64,000 bases of DNA from Actinopolymorpha pittospori (GCF_014873875.1 NZ_JADBEM010000001.1:806001-870000); one strand, 5' to 3'; positions 44,028 through 52,904 are shown, numbered from the stretch's first letter. The notes: generated from the letters alone by a model not told the origin. A program made the numbers and translations.

Positions 44028-44675
44028 ATGAATCTCGACAAGCTCATGAACAAGCACCTCACCAGGTATTTCGACCCCAGCAAGACCATTCCGGAGGAAA
44101 CACTTCAGCAGCTGCTGAGGTTCCTGCGCTCCACGCCCTCGTCGGTGAACGTACAGCCCAACCACTTCTACGTCCTCGCCACGCCCGAAGGCAAAGAGCG
44201 GCTGACCGCCAACCTGGGCGAACGATTCCAGGACAACGCCGAGAAGATCCTGAACGCGTCGCACACCATCATCCTCACCACCCGGGCCGATGTGCCCGAC
44301 AGCCACCTCGAGGCGGTGTTCACGAAGGAGAGGGCCGACGGCCGGTTCCCTGACCCGTCGAAGCAGGAGCTGTGGGAATCGATGACCCGAGACTTCCTCA
44401 ACCTGCGCAGCTACGGCTACAAGGACCTGAACCACTGGATGGAGAAGCAGACCTACATGGCGGTGGGCCTGACCATGATGGCGGCCGCTGAGCTCGGCGT
44501 CGAGGCCACGCCGCTGGAGGGGTTCGACCCGACCAGTGTCGACAAGGCGTTCAAGATCCGCGAGACCGGACACAGCACGACCGTGCTGCTGGCCCTCGGC
44601 TACCCCGACCCGGAGAGGGTGTACACCACGCCGATCTCGCGATTCCACGCCGACCACCTGTTCACCTTCATCTAG
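44028..44675 (+). CDS. nitroreductase-family FMN oxidoreductase
   Basis: 215 residues from ATG 44028 (after GAAGAAAG). An in-frame extension upstream into the duplicated PEP-mutase segment is an artefact. Marks of the NfsB/YdgI-like family: MNKHLTRYFDPSKTIPEETL, STPSSVNVQPNHFYVLATPE, HTIILTTRADV and TTVLLALGYPDPE near the end for FMN binding. It reduces nitro compounds, quinones or dyes with NAD(P)H. Confidence 0.9.
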   Translation: MNLDKLMNKHLTRYFDPSKTIPEETLQQLLRFLRSTPSSVNVQPNHFYVLATPEGKERLTANLGERFQDNAEKILNASHTIILTTRADVPDSHLEAVFTKERADGRFPDPSKQELWESMTRDFLNLRSYGYKDLNHWMEKQTYMAVGLTMMAAAELGVEATPLEGFDPTSVDKAFKIRETGHSTTVLLALGYPDPERVYTTPISRFHADHLFTFI

Positions 44676-44831
44676 ACACCCACCCGGAAACCAAAACCCA
44701 CAACACATAGAGCTCGTAACCCGAGCTTGTTGAGGTTGCCGGCGTGCGGGCACCCCCGTCCGTGACGGCCATGCGGGAGACGCCACCTTGGCCCTTGGCC
44801 GGCGGTCAGGGCACTCGGACCGATAGAGGAG

Positions 44832-45224
44832 TTGATCACTTTGGACGGACAGGAGCTGCAGAAGATCGCGGGCGACTGCACTGTGGGACTGCCCGGCGTC
44901 GGCCTGGAGCATCGTTCCGGCCCCGACTGGAAGCTATACAAGGTGCGCGGCAAGGTCTTCATGCTCATGACCGACATGCCGGGGCGCCCCGTCGTGATCC
45001 TGAAAGCTGATCCGGACGACGCCGCAGCCCTGCGCGACCAGTACGCGGACATTACCCCCGGCTATCACATGAACAAGAAGCACTGGATTACGGCGGAAGG
45101 CGGGGGCACCATCGATGAAAAGCTGGTGAAGGAGCTCGTGATCGACTCCTACCGTCTCGTGGTCGGCGGCCTTCCCAAGTCCGAGCAGCCCGTGGATCCG
45201 CGCACCTACGGCCGCCGCGCCTGA
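44832..45224 (+). CDS. MmcQ/YjbR-family protein
   Basis: 130 residues from TTG 44832, seven bases after an AGAGGAG site. CyaY-like fold of MmcQ/YjbR: YKVRGKVFMLMTDMPGRPVVILKADPDDAAALRDQY, then ITPGYHMNKKHWITAE and LVKELVIDSYRLVVGGL. Often called DNA-binding, but the role is unclear. It stands alone between the nitroreductase and NDH-2 genes. Confidence 0.88.
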   Translation: MITLDGQELQKIAGDCTVGLPGVGLEHRSGPDWKLYKVRGKVFMLMTDMPGRPVVILKADPDDAAALRDQYADITPGYHMNKKHWITAEGGGTIDEKLVKELVIDSYRLVVGGLPKSEQPVDPRTYGRRA

Positions 45225-45290
45225 CCTTCGTATACGTAATCGTGGGTAAAGGTGGCCGTCATCACTGAGTCACCAGGTCAGAGAGGAGAG

Positions 45291-46585
45291 ATGTCCCACA
45301 CGCCCGCCCAGGTCGTCGTCGTCGGCAGCGGCTTCGCCGGGTTCATCGCCGCCCGCAAGCTCGCCCAGATCCTGCCTCGTGAGCGGGCCGAGGTGACCAT
45401 GGTCAGCGCGACCGACCACCTGTGCTACAGCCCGCTGCTCCCCGAGGTCGCCGCCGGACGTCTGGACCCGCAGCACATTGCAGTGCCCCTGCACGGCTCG
45501 CTGGGCTGCTCCCGCATCTTGCAGGGCCGCGTCGAGGGCGTCGACTTCGACAACCGGAAGGTGCGGGTTGCGTGCGGCGAGGAGCTGTCGCTGCCGTACG
45601 ACCGGCTGGTCCTCGCCACCGGCAGCGTCACCCGTGAAGTTCTGACGCCGGGCCTGAGCGAGTTCGCGTTCGGGCTCAAGACGCTGGCCGAGGGGCAGTT
45701 CATCCACGACCCGTGCTGCAGCAGCTGCAGCTCGCCGACACCACCACCGATCCGGAGGTACGCCGGGCGCGGCTCACGTTCCTCGTCGTCGGCGCCGGGT
45801 ATGCCGGCACGGAGACCGCCGCGCAGCTGCAGAGGATGACGCACAAGCAGCTGGCCAGCTTTCCTAGGCTGTCTGCCAACGACCTGAGATGGCTGCTCGT
45901 CGACCTCAGCCCCACCGTCCTGCCCGAGCTCGGTCCGCGGCTCGGCCGCTACACCCTGCGTCTGCTCCGCCGACGCGGCATGGACATCCGTCTCGGTACA
46001 ACCGTCACCGCGATGCGGCCCGGCGAGGTGGAGCTGTCGGACGGCACGGTGCTCCCGTGCCACACCGCCCTCTGGACGGCTGGCGTGACGCCCCCACCGA
46101 TCGTTGCCCACCTCGGCCTGCCCGTACGCCGCGGGCAGCTCGTGGTCGACGAGTACCTGAAGCTGCGCGACCACGTCTGGGCTGCCGGCGACTCCGCTGC
46201 CGCGATCGATCCGTACGACCGCGACGGGATGGACTACCCGCCGACGGCTCAGCACGCGCAGCGCCAGGGCACAGTGATCGCCCGGAACGTCGCTGCCTCC
46301 CTCGGGGTCGGGACGCGAACGACCTACCGACATCGCGACCTCCGCCTGGTCGCCGACCTCGGCGGCACGAAGGCCGTCGCCCGGCCCTTCGGGCTGCCTC
46401 TCACCGGTCTGCCCGCGAAGGTGGTCACGAAGGGCTACCACCTCGGTGCCATCCCGCACCGGGCCAACCAGCTCAGAGTCGCCGCCGACTGGTTGGTCAA
46501 CTTGGTCAGTCGGCCGACGGCGACTCAGCTGGGACTGGTGCAGGAGTCTGCGGCGCAGCTGCGATCGGAGTATTCGACGAAATGA
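45291..46585 (+). pseudogene. type II NADH dehydrogenase-like FAD protein with a one-base deletion
   Basis: From ATG 45291 (after GAGAGGAGAG): FAD motif VVVVGSGFAGFIAARKL, LCYSPLLPEVAAGRLDP and YDRLVLATGSVTRE. At about 45711 the frame breaks; GACCCGTGCTG should be GACCACGTGCTG or similar. The next frame continues VLQQLQLADTTTD, the NADH motif LTFLVVGAGYAGTETAAQLQ, VWAAGDSAAAID and PPTAQHAQRQGTVIARN. Adding one base gives 431 residues, normal for NDH-2. Either a recent inactivation or a sequence error. NDH-2 passes electrons from NADH to quinone at the membrane. Confidence 0.85.
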
Positions 46586-46610
46586 GCCGTCGGGCCGGCG
46601 CGACGGCGAG

Positions 46611-46639
46611 CGGGAGTGCGGGAGTGCGGGAGTGCGGGA
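46611..46639. repeat. tandem repeat, 8 bp x 3.5
   Basis: CGGGAGTG occurs three times in a row followed by CGGGA, just after the NDH-2 stop. No function inferred. Confidence 0.85.
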
Positions 46640-46896
46640 ATCGTGCAAGAGCGACATCGCTCCAGGGCTGGGTACCCCTCCATCTGGACCTGGAGTCGAG
46701 AGAACAGTCAAAGACCCGGTGGTCGGACAACGTGAGTCCTGGACTGGTCGAGACGATCGTCCCCCGCTCTCGGCGCTCGCCGGTGCCTACAGTCGGCGGG
46801 TAGACGACGGAAGGATTAGTAACTGCGGTCCCACCGAGTGATGGCCAGCTTTGCGACGACCCTGCGTGCCAACGGGCCGGGTACCACCGTCACTGA

Positions 46897-47126
46897 ATGG
46901 AACCCGGCCACGCGCTCGCCGCTTGCCTGTTCGACATCACTTACGACAGCCCGCCCAACGAGGCCGACCTGTCGGCGAAAGTTCAGTTCAATGTCTACCT
47001 CGTGATCTCGTCACGCAGGTCAAGCACCGCGCGATCGACGAGGATCTCTCGCTGAGTGTCCTCGTCGAGCGGGTTATGCGCAGCTACGTGGACAACGTGA
47101 CCAACGCGAAGGAAGCGAGCCGGTGA
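46897..47126 (+). pseudogene. ribbon-helix-helix protein with frameshift
   Basis: From ATG 46897: [20 protein letters not shown] and [15 protein letters not shown], then the frame breaks near 47002. In the next frame: [20 protein letters not shown] and [12 protein letters not shown]. This is a CopG/Arc-type DNA-binding fold; a few bases (Leu-Pro codons) appear to be lost in the middle of the beta strand end. The downstream VOC gene overlaps it by GTGA. Confidence 0.6.
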
Positions 47127-47478
47127 TCTCCTCCGCACCAATCCGTTTCAGCGCGAACATCGACGAGATGCGCAGGTTCCTCGAACTACTCGGGTTCGAG
47201 GCGCACATCATCTCCGAGAAGCATGGCGGGTTGAGATGCCTGGCGACGTCAGCATCATCAACCTCTGCGGCGCCGACCGCGAAGAGAGCTCCGTCGTGTT
47301 CGACACCGACGAGCCTCTCGAATCGCTGCAGAAGCGCCTCCGAGACGCCGGGTTCAGCGACGCGCGCATAACCGATGAAGCGTGGGGGCGCATGCTCGAA
47401 GTCACCGACCCGCAAGGCGAGTCAGTCTGGGTCAACGAGCGAATGAAAGACGCCTATGGCTACCGCGTCGTCGACTGA
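47123..47478 (+). pseudogene. VOC (glyoxalase-fold) protein with frameshift
   Basis: From GTG 47123: APIRFSANIDEMRRFLELLG and FEAHIISEKHGG; the frame changes near 47228 to VEMPGDVSIINLCGADREES, SVVFDTDEPLESLQKRL, AWGRMLEVTDPQGESVWVNE. Two beta-alpha-beta-beta-beta modules are recognisable, so this was a small VOC protein paired with the RHH regulator. One base deleted at the joint explains the break. Confidence 0.65.
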
Positions 47479-48129
47479 GTGGTCTGGCGTCACGAGTAAG
47501 ACAGTGGTCTGGCGGCGACAGGACCACCGGGTCGGGCGAGCACTACTGGCCCGGCGCGGCCGCGGGGTCGTTCACATCCCAGATCGCCATCACGGAGCCG
47601 GCCGACTTGCACCCGAGGGCAAGGCCGAGGCGCCGCCAGGCTGCTGTCTCTCCCCGGAGCGTCCGGGCCCTTCGCGGCGACCGCCGCCGCCAGGTGGCTC
47701 CCCGCCCCTGCACCCTGGGCACGGCCTGTGTGAGGCGGGCCCCACCATGGCCGGCCCGTCCTGATCGGGGCATCCGGCCCCGGTAGCACTGGTCCACCCA
47801 TGAATGCCTTCTCACCTGCAGTTCAGGTAAGTGGCCAGGTGTGGCGGGCAGAACTGCAGATGACGGAGACTTTTTCCACCCGTTGAAGCCGCAAAGTGGG
47901 TCTGGGACATGGTCTGTGACGAACCTCGGGCGCGCTCACCACCTCCACACAGATCAAGACACGAACAGCCCCTACCTTCAGGCACCCTGAAGGTATGTCC
48001 CCGCACCACTGCTCGCCGCATTCCTTGGCATCTCAGCCTGCACCGGTTCGGGCACCGTGAAGCCTGTTCAGGCTTAGTTTTGGTTGGCGGTGGCATGCAA
48101 CAAGTCTCCGGCGGACAAGGAAGGTGGCC
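47479..48129. other. 650-base gap with a 23-base palindrome
   Basis: No gene recognised. The part at 47500-47800 is GC-rich and low in coding signal. The palindrome at 47973-47995 is described separately. Confidence 0.4.
47973..47995. promoter_or_regulatory. perfect palindrome upstream of an NmrA-type gene (MerR-like site)
   Basis: Arms TACCTTCAGG and CCTGAAGGTA enclose the triplet CAC. Ten-base perfect arms of this kind are typical of MerR-family operators, in which the dyad sits in the promoter spacer. It lies 135 bases before the gene at 48130. No MerR gene is in the window. Confidence 0.6.
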
Positions 48130-48885
48130 ATGAAGATCGTCGTAGTCGGTGGTACCGGCCTGATCGGGTCGAAGCTCGTGGAGCAGCTGGGTGAACACGG
48201 CCACGAGGCGGTGGCGGCGGCTCCGAACACCGGTGTCAACACCCTCACCCGCGAAGGCCTGACCGAGGTACTGCAGGGCGCGCAAGCGGTCGTTGACGTC
48301 ACCGACTCCCCGTCGTACGAGCCCGACGCCGTGATGGAGTTCTTCCAGACCTCCACCGGCAACCTGCTCACGGCGGAGAAGGCGTCCGCCGTCGTTCATC
48401 ACGTCGCGCTGTCGATCGTGGGGACGGATCGGATGCCCGACAACGACTACTTCCGGGCCAAGGTCTTCCAGGAGCAGCTGATCGAGCAGTCGACGGTCCC
48501 GTTCTCGATCGTGCGCGCGACGCAGTTCTTCGAGTTCGCTCCGAGCATCGCCGAGGCGGCCACGGACGGCAACGACGTGCGGATCCCGCCCGTGCGCTTC
48601 CAGCCCATCGCGGGCGACGACGCTGCCCAGATAGTCGGCCGGGTCGCGGCGGGCCCGCCGTTGAACGGCAGGACCGAGGTCGGTGGGCCCGAACAGTTCC
48701 AGATGGACGAGTTCTTCCACGACGCCCTGGCCGCCTGGGGCGATCCGCGTGAGGTGGTCACCGACCCGCAGGCGCGCTACTTCGGGGGCCTGCCCGGCGA
48801 GCGGACGCTGGTTCCGGGCAACGGCGCCACACTCGGCACGATCCGCTACCGCGACTGGCTCAGCCACAACCCTATCGGCAACTAA
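48130..48885 (+). CDS. NAD(P)H-binding NmrA-type reductase
   Basis: 251 residues from ATG 48130, after AAGGAAGG; a GTG two codons earlier is possible. MKIVVVGGTGLIGSKLVEQL is the dinucleotide motif; VVDVTDSPSYEPDAVMEFF, HVALSIVGTDRMPDNDYFRAK and SIVRATQFFEF follow, as in YwnB/NmrA-like SDRs. The YFRAK segment places Tyr and Lys where the SDR catalytic pair lies. A cupin gene follows 36 bases on, so the two likely form an operon under the palindrome at 47973. Confidence 0.88.
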   Translation: MKIVVVGGTGLIGSKLVEQLGEHGHEAVAAAPNTGVNTLTREGLTEVLQGAQAVVDVTDSPSYEPDAVMEFFQTSTGNLLTAEKASAVVHHVALSIVGTDRMPDNDYFRAKVFQEQLIEQSTVPFSIVRATQFFEFAPSIAEAATDGNDVRIPPVRFQPIAGDDAAQIVGRVAAGPPLNGRTEVGGPEQFQMDEFFHDALAAWGDPREVVTDPQARYFGGLPGERTLVPGNGATLGTIRYRDWLSHNPIGN

Positions 48886-48921
48886 TCCATAGCTCACGAA
48901 ACACAACGAAAGGCGGTTCAC

Positions 48922-49344
48922 ATGCCCGACACCGGACCCAACCCGAGATCGACCGCGTGGCAGACCGCGATCACCACGCTGCAGGAGATCGAGCCGCCGT
49001 TCATCCCGGAGGGGGCACATGCGATGACCATTGTCATCGAGTACCCACCTGGCGACCCCGGTGTGCCGCCGCACCGCCACACCGGACCATGCTTCGGCTA
49101 CGTCCTGGAGGGCGAGATGGTGTTCGAACTCGAAGGTGAGCCGGAACGGGTCCTCCATGCCGGAGAGGCGTTCTGGGAACCCGGTGGAGACGTCATCCAT
49201 TACCAGGACGGCAACAACCGCGACGACATTCCGCTCCGCTTCACCGTCACGATGCTGTGCGCACCCGGCAAGCCGATGCTCACCCTGGTCGACGAGGACG
49301 AACTCGCCCAGCGCAGAGATCGCCGCGCTCCTCGCCCATCCTGA
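48922..49344 (+). CDS. cupin-domain protein
   Basis: 140 residues. Metal-site motifs of a single-domain cupin: PPGDPGVPPHRHTGPCFGYVLEGEMVF (two His, later Glu) and FWEPGGDVIHY (His). The ligands allow a bound divalent metal. Such proteins are often small oxygenases or isomerases; no specific reaction can be given. It follows AAAGGCGG and the NmrA-type gene. Confidence 0.85.
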   Translation: MPDTGPNPRSTAWQTAITTLQEIEPPFIPEGAHAMTIVIEYPPGDPGVPPHRHTGPCFGYVLEGEMVFELEGEPERVLHAGEAFWEPGGDVIHYQDGNNRDDIPLRFTVTMLCAPGKPMLTLVDEDELAQRRDRRAPRPS

Positions 49345-49387
49345 CCACAACAGCCTTGTCCCGCGCGGCTTTGGTGAAGGATCCGCG

Positions 49388-49945
49388 TCAGGTTTCAGCT
49401 GTCGTTGGTGAGGGCGGCGGCGAAGTTGATGACGCGGGTGTAGCAGCCGTCGAGGAGCATCGGCAGAGCTGGGCCGGCCGGTAGCCCGTCGCCGACAGGC
49501 TTGGCGATCCAGTCTTTGACCCAGGTGGACTCGTGGCCCATTCGATGCCGGAAAAGCCGGCACTTTCGGTCGCGGCGAGCAGTGCTTCTGGGGTGACCAC
49601 GAAGCTGTCGGTGCCGTCCAGTGACCAGAGCATGAGTCAGGGAAGGCGCGCCGGGCGCGGCTGTCTGTCCCAGACAGCCAGGCGTGAGCCAGGGGCGAGC
49701 CTCTCGGCTACGTGCCCGAACCAGATGGTCTTGTCGTGAACGTTCCTCTGGACGTGCATGGTGACCGCGGCCTGGAGGAGCGGGTCGGGCTGGAAGGTAG
49801 CGATGTCGCCGACTGGTACTGAACGAGGCCGCTCAGCCCGGTCTTGGCCGTGGGTGCGCGAGCGGGCTCGACGTAGGCGGGGGTGAAGTCGATGCTGACG
49901 ACGTTCTGCATAGTGGCCCCCGCGAGCCCGTTCAGGACGAAACAC
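49388..49945 (-). pseudogene. SAM-dependent methyltransferase, broken
   Basis: Three frames carry pieces in order on the minus strand: VVSIDFTPAYVEPARA (the post-motif I strand), then FQPDPLLQAAVTMHVQRNV, HDKTIWFGHVAERLAPGSRL and AVWDR (motifs II-III of class I methyltransferases), then TPEALLAATESAGFSGIEW near the C-terminus. The SAM glycine motif is gone, cut off where the IS630 element begins. Confidence 0.55.
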
Positions 49946-49951
49946 CGTCTA

Positions 49952-51122
49952 GTGTTGCGTGATTCTGGTTGCGTTACTTTTCGTGTTGTGGCTCGTTGAC
50001 TCGGTGTGGAGCTTTCGGTGGAGCAGGACGCTGAGTTGCGGGCGTTGGTGAACAGTCGGGATGTGTCGGCCGTGCTGGCGACTCGGGCGCGGATCGTGTT
50101 GTGGCATGGGGAAGGTCGGCGTCGTAAGGACATCGCGGAGTTGGCGGGGGTGTCGTTGCCGACGGTGGATCGGTGGGTCCGCCGCCACGCCGAGCATGGC
50201 CTGGCCGGGTTGGACGATCGTGATCGGGCTGCGCCGCGGGTGCAGGTTCCACCGCGGGTGCGGGCTCGGGTGGTGGCGTTGACCAGGACTTCTCCGCCGG
50301 CTGGGACGGGGCTGTCGCACTGGTCGACCCGTGGGTTGGCTGCGTATCTGAAGCGGACCGAGGGGATCTGCGTGTCGTGGAGCTACGTAGCTCGGGTGTG
50401 GCGGGAGGAAGGCCTCGCACCGCACCGACATGGCACCTTCAAGCTGTCCAAGGATCCCGCGTTCGCGGACAAGGTCGCCGACGTGGTCGGCTTGTATCTG
50501 GACCCGCCCGGTGGGGCGGTGGTGCTCTCCATCGATGAGAAGACACAGATCCAGGCGTTGGACCGGACCCAGCCGCTACTGCCGTTGGACTTCGGCGTGA
50601 CCGAGAAACGCACCCACGACTATGTGCGGCACGGTGTCACGAACCTGTTCGCAGCCCTGGATGTGGGCACCGGCCAGGTCCTCGGGGAGGCCACGCCGAC
50701 CCGGGACGGGGTGAACTTCCTGGCCTTCTTGAAGAAGGCCGTCAAACCTCATGCGGGCAAGGACATTCATGTGGTGTTGGACAACCTGTCCACCCACACC
50801 ACGCCAGAGGTGGAAGCCTGGCTGGAGGAGAATCCGCACGTCAGGTTCCACTTCACCCCGGTCGGGTCGAGCTGGATCAACCAGATCGAGACGTGGTTCG
50901 GGATCCTGACCCGCCAGTCGATCCGCCGCGGCACCTTCACCTCGGTGAACGTGCTGATCAAACAGATCAAGGACTACATCGACACCTGGAACATCGACGC
51001 GAAGCCGTTCGCCTGGACCGCCACCAGCGAAGAGATCCTCGCCAAGGTCCGCCTCGTCCAGACCAACATCAAGAAACTCGTCGACAACAACGCGAAATAA
51101 CACAACCAGAATCACGCAACAC
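49952..51122 (+). mobile_element. complete IS630-family insertion sequence
   Basis: Perfect terminal inverted repeats: GTGTTGCGTGATTCTGGTTG at 49952-49971 and its complement ending at 51122. The element is flanked by TA on both sides (49950-49951 and 51123-51124), the target duplication of the IS630/Tc1-mariner group. One intact transposase gene. It separates a methyltransferase remnant from a hydrolase remnant. Confidence 0.92.
50006..51100 (+). CDS. IS630-family transposase
   Basis: 364 residues, intact. HTH region: RRKDIAELAGVSLPTVDRWV. DDE domain: first Asp in VVLSIDEKTQIQALDR, second Asp in IHVVLDNLSTHTTPEVEAWL, Glu in SWINQIETWFGILTRQ. The start GTG/ATG region lies about 35 bases inside the left repeat. 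It recognises the 20-base ends and TA targets. Confidence 0.93.
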   Translation: MELSVEQDAELRALVNSRDVSAVLATRARIVLWHGEGRRRKDIAELAGVSLPTVDRWVRRHAEHGLAGLDDRDRAAPRVQVPPRVRARVVALTRTSPPAGTGLSHWSTRGLAAYLKRTEGICVSWSYVARVWREEGLAPHRHGTFKLSKDPAFADKVADVVGLYLDPPGGAVVLSIDEKTQIQALDRTQPLLPLDFGVTEKRTHDYVRHGVTNLFAALDVGTGQVLGEATPTRDGVNFLAFLKKAVKPHAGKDIHVVLDNLSTHTTPEVEAWLEENPHVRFHFTPVGSSWINQIETWFGILTRQSIRRGTFTSVNVLIKQIKDYIDTWNIDAKPFAWTATSEEILAKVRLVQTNIKKLVDNNAK

Positions 51123-51124
51123 TA

Positions 51125-51520
51125 GCCAGCTCCTGCGCAAGAGCTCGTTGAATTCGTCGGCTCGTTCTTCGGGGAAGTAGAGTCGCGCGCCGACTAGCTC
51201 GACTGGGGGCTTTGCCCCCGGGATGGTCTCCGCCAGCCAGTAAGCCCATCTTACCGGGAGTAGACGTCGTCCGTAGCCCAGACGATCAAGGTTGGGGCCT
51301 GCAATTTACGCAGCTGAGACTCGATCGCAATTGTGTGGCTGTTGTCGAACGCCGCCAAGAAACGCTCCAAGTCACGGGTGCGCTGTTCGCTACGCAAGTG
51401 CGGCCGAAGATAGGTCTCGATGTCGGTATCCGAAACGTCCTCGGGTCGTTCGTAGGCGACACCGAGTGCATCAGGGGAACGATAATTCGCCTTGTCATCG
51501 AACATAGCGTGCGGATTGCG
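51125..51520 (-). pseudogene. alpha/beta hydrolase, C-terminal fragment
   Basis: From about 51520: ANYRSPDALGVAYERPEDVS, DTDIETYLRPHLRSEQRTRD, LRKLQAPTLIVWATDDVY, then a stop; the next frame continues RWAYWLAETIPGAKPPVELV and GARLYFPEERADEFNELL. The TLIVWATDD strand precedes the catalytic-acid loop of alpha/beta hydrolases. The N-terminal nucleophile half is missing and the 3' end abuts IS630. Confidence 0.65.
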
Positions 51521-51603
51521 CGCTCGAGCGAAACAAGAACAGCTGACGGAGCAGCTTCTTCCACGATATCTCTCGCGGCATTGACCTACGGCGTCATCGA
51601 CGC

Positions 51604-52071
51604 ATGGCCCCGGGTACACCAACGGCCACATCGACCGAGGAGGTCGTCGGCGCGGACTGGCACCTCTACTGCGATGAGGAAGCCAAGCTCAAGCGCCTGC
51701 CACCGAAGGTCCGCGCGACCGTGCTGGCCCGCGAGCTCGGCTGGCCCCGGGGCGAGGAGCTGTGCGACCCGGCGATCTTCCTCGGCAACGGGCCGGAGGG
51801 AGCCGAGGCTGACGTGCCGGGCTTCGTGCTGGAACTTTCGGCGAAGGACGGTGCAACCGAAGGGGGTGACATGAGTAAGGAGAGTGGGGGTCGGCACAGA
51901 GCACCGACCTCGCACCGGGTCCGAGCAGAGAAGAGACGGCTGATCCGCGAGTCTGCGGGTCAGCCGTTTTGGCTCTCAAGAGTGTTGGCCGGGCCGTGGT
52001 GGCTGATACGCGTCCTGGGCGTGATCATTTTGTTAGCGGGGGGATCTCTTACTGGCGCTGACTGGGGGTGA
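51604..52071 (+). CDS. hypothetical protein, possibly two short genes
   Basis: One frame of 155 residues. The first part (DWHLYCDEEAKLKRLPPKVR, ARELGWPRGEELCDPAIFLG) looks like coding sequence that I do not recognise. An internal ATG at 51871 with AGGGGGTGAC before it would give a separate 66-residue basic protein ending in a membrane segment (WWLIRVLGVIILLAGG). Either reading is possible. Confidence 0.4.
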   Translation: MAPGTPTATSTEEVVGADWHLYCDEEAKLKRLPPKVRATVLARELGWPRGEELCDPAIFLGNGPEGAEADVPGFVLELSAKDGATEGGDMSKESGGRHRAPTSHRVRAEKRRLIRESAGQPFWLSRVLAGPWWLIRVLGVIILLAGGSLTGADWG

Positions 52072-52094
52072 CTGCCTGCTAGCCTCCATCCAGC

Positions 52095-52125
52095 GTTGAC
52101 CCGGCTCGGGGAGGAGCCGGTCAAC
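52095..52125 (+). terminator. strong hairpin followed by T-run
   Basis: GTTGACCCGGCTC pairs with GAGCCGGTCAAC (one bulged C), a 12-pair stem with a short G-rich loop, followed by TGGGGGTTTT. It may end transcription of the preceding short gene(s). Confidence 0.55.
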
Positions 52126-52165
52126 TGGGGGTTTTGCAGGGTGGGGTGCCTTGGTGTGACTACTG

Positions 52166-52190
52166 GCGGGTTCGATTCCCGCCCACCTCG
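52166..52190 (+). tRNA. tRNA-like 3' fragment (T-arm and acceptor strand)
   Basis: GCGGG-TTCGATT-CCCGC (52166-52182) is a textbook T-arm with the invariant TTCGA loop, followed by CCACCTC and a discriminator-like G. A possible 5' acceptor strand AGGGTGG lies only about 22 bases before the arm, so D-arm and anticodon arm are absent. It is a remnant or an attachment-site-like scar, not a working tRNA. Confidence 0.45.
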
Positions 52191-52243
52191 CGCTGCCCAC
52201 TCACGGAGAGTGGGAGCACATCTGAGAGGACAGACGGATCACC

Positions 52244-52903
52244 ATGAGTGACCAGACCGCGCAGCCCAAGAAAAAGGGCGGCTGCTTCAGGCTCATCGGT
52301 ATCGGCGTCGTCGCGTTCGTCGGGCTGATCGTCTTGATCGTCATCGTCTCGCAGCTCGGCGGCGGGGGCGACGACAACACCAGCACTACCGAACCGGCAG
52401 CGAGCGAGACCACCGCAGCGACCGATGGTGGCGCACCGGCCGACAACCGGCCCGCCACCACGGACAACAAGGCCGAGGAAGACAAGGGCGACGACAAGCC
52501 GAGGACCGCTGGGCTGAACCAGCCCACCAACGACGGCAAGTTCACCTTCACGGTCACCAAGATCGAGACCGGTAAGAAGCAGATCGGCACCGAGTACCTG
52601 AACACGAAGGCGCAGGGACAGTTCGTCCTCGTGCATGTGAAGGTCGCCAACAAGAGTGACGAGCCGCAGACGTTCTTCGGCGACAACCAGTACCTCTTCG
52701 ACACCCAGAACCGTAAGGCCTCGGCTGACACTGAAGCCGCGATCTACATGGGTGAGGAGTCGCAGTCGCTCTTCGAGGAGATCAACCCGGGCAACAGCCT
52801 GTCCGGTGTCATCGTGTTCGACATCGCGGCAGACGCCACGCCGGACCACATCGAACTGCACGACTCCGCCTTCTCCGGCGGCGTGCAGGTCAGCCTGAAG
52901 TAG
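52244..52903 (+). CDS. membrane-anchored DUF4352-type protein
   Basis: 219 residues. Short cytoplasmic start (MSDQTAQPKKKGGC), one membrane helix (LIGIGVVAFVGLIVLIVIVS, residues 17-36), a Thr/Glu/Asp-rich linker to about residue 90, then an immunoglobulin-like DUF4352 domain (KFTFTVTKIETG, QFVLVHVKVANKSDEPQTFF, GNSLSGVIVFDI). Domain faces outside. Function unknown; in many Gram-positives such proteins follow envelope-stress genes. Its stop is two bases from an IS481 remnant. Confidence 0.85.
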   Translation: MSDQTAQPKKKGGCFRLIGIGVVAFVGLIVLIVIVSQLGGGGDDNTSTTEPAASETTAATDGGAPADNRPATTDNKAEEDKGDDKPRTAGLNQPTNDGKFTFTVTKIETGKKQIGTEYLNTKAQGQFVLVHVKVANKSDEPQTFFGDNQYLFDTQNRKASADTEAAIYMGEESQSLFEEINPGNSLSGVIVFDIAADATPDHIELHDSAFSGGVQVSLK

Positions 52904-52904
52904 G

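Noticed and set aside
52139-52193. Complete tRNA gene
   Set aside because: Only the T-arm and acceptor-like strands are present; the D and anticodon arms have no room.
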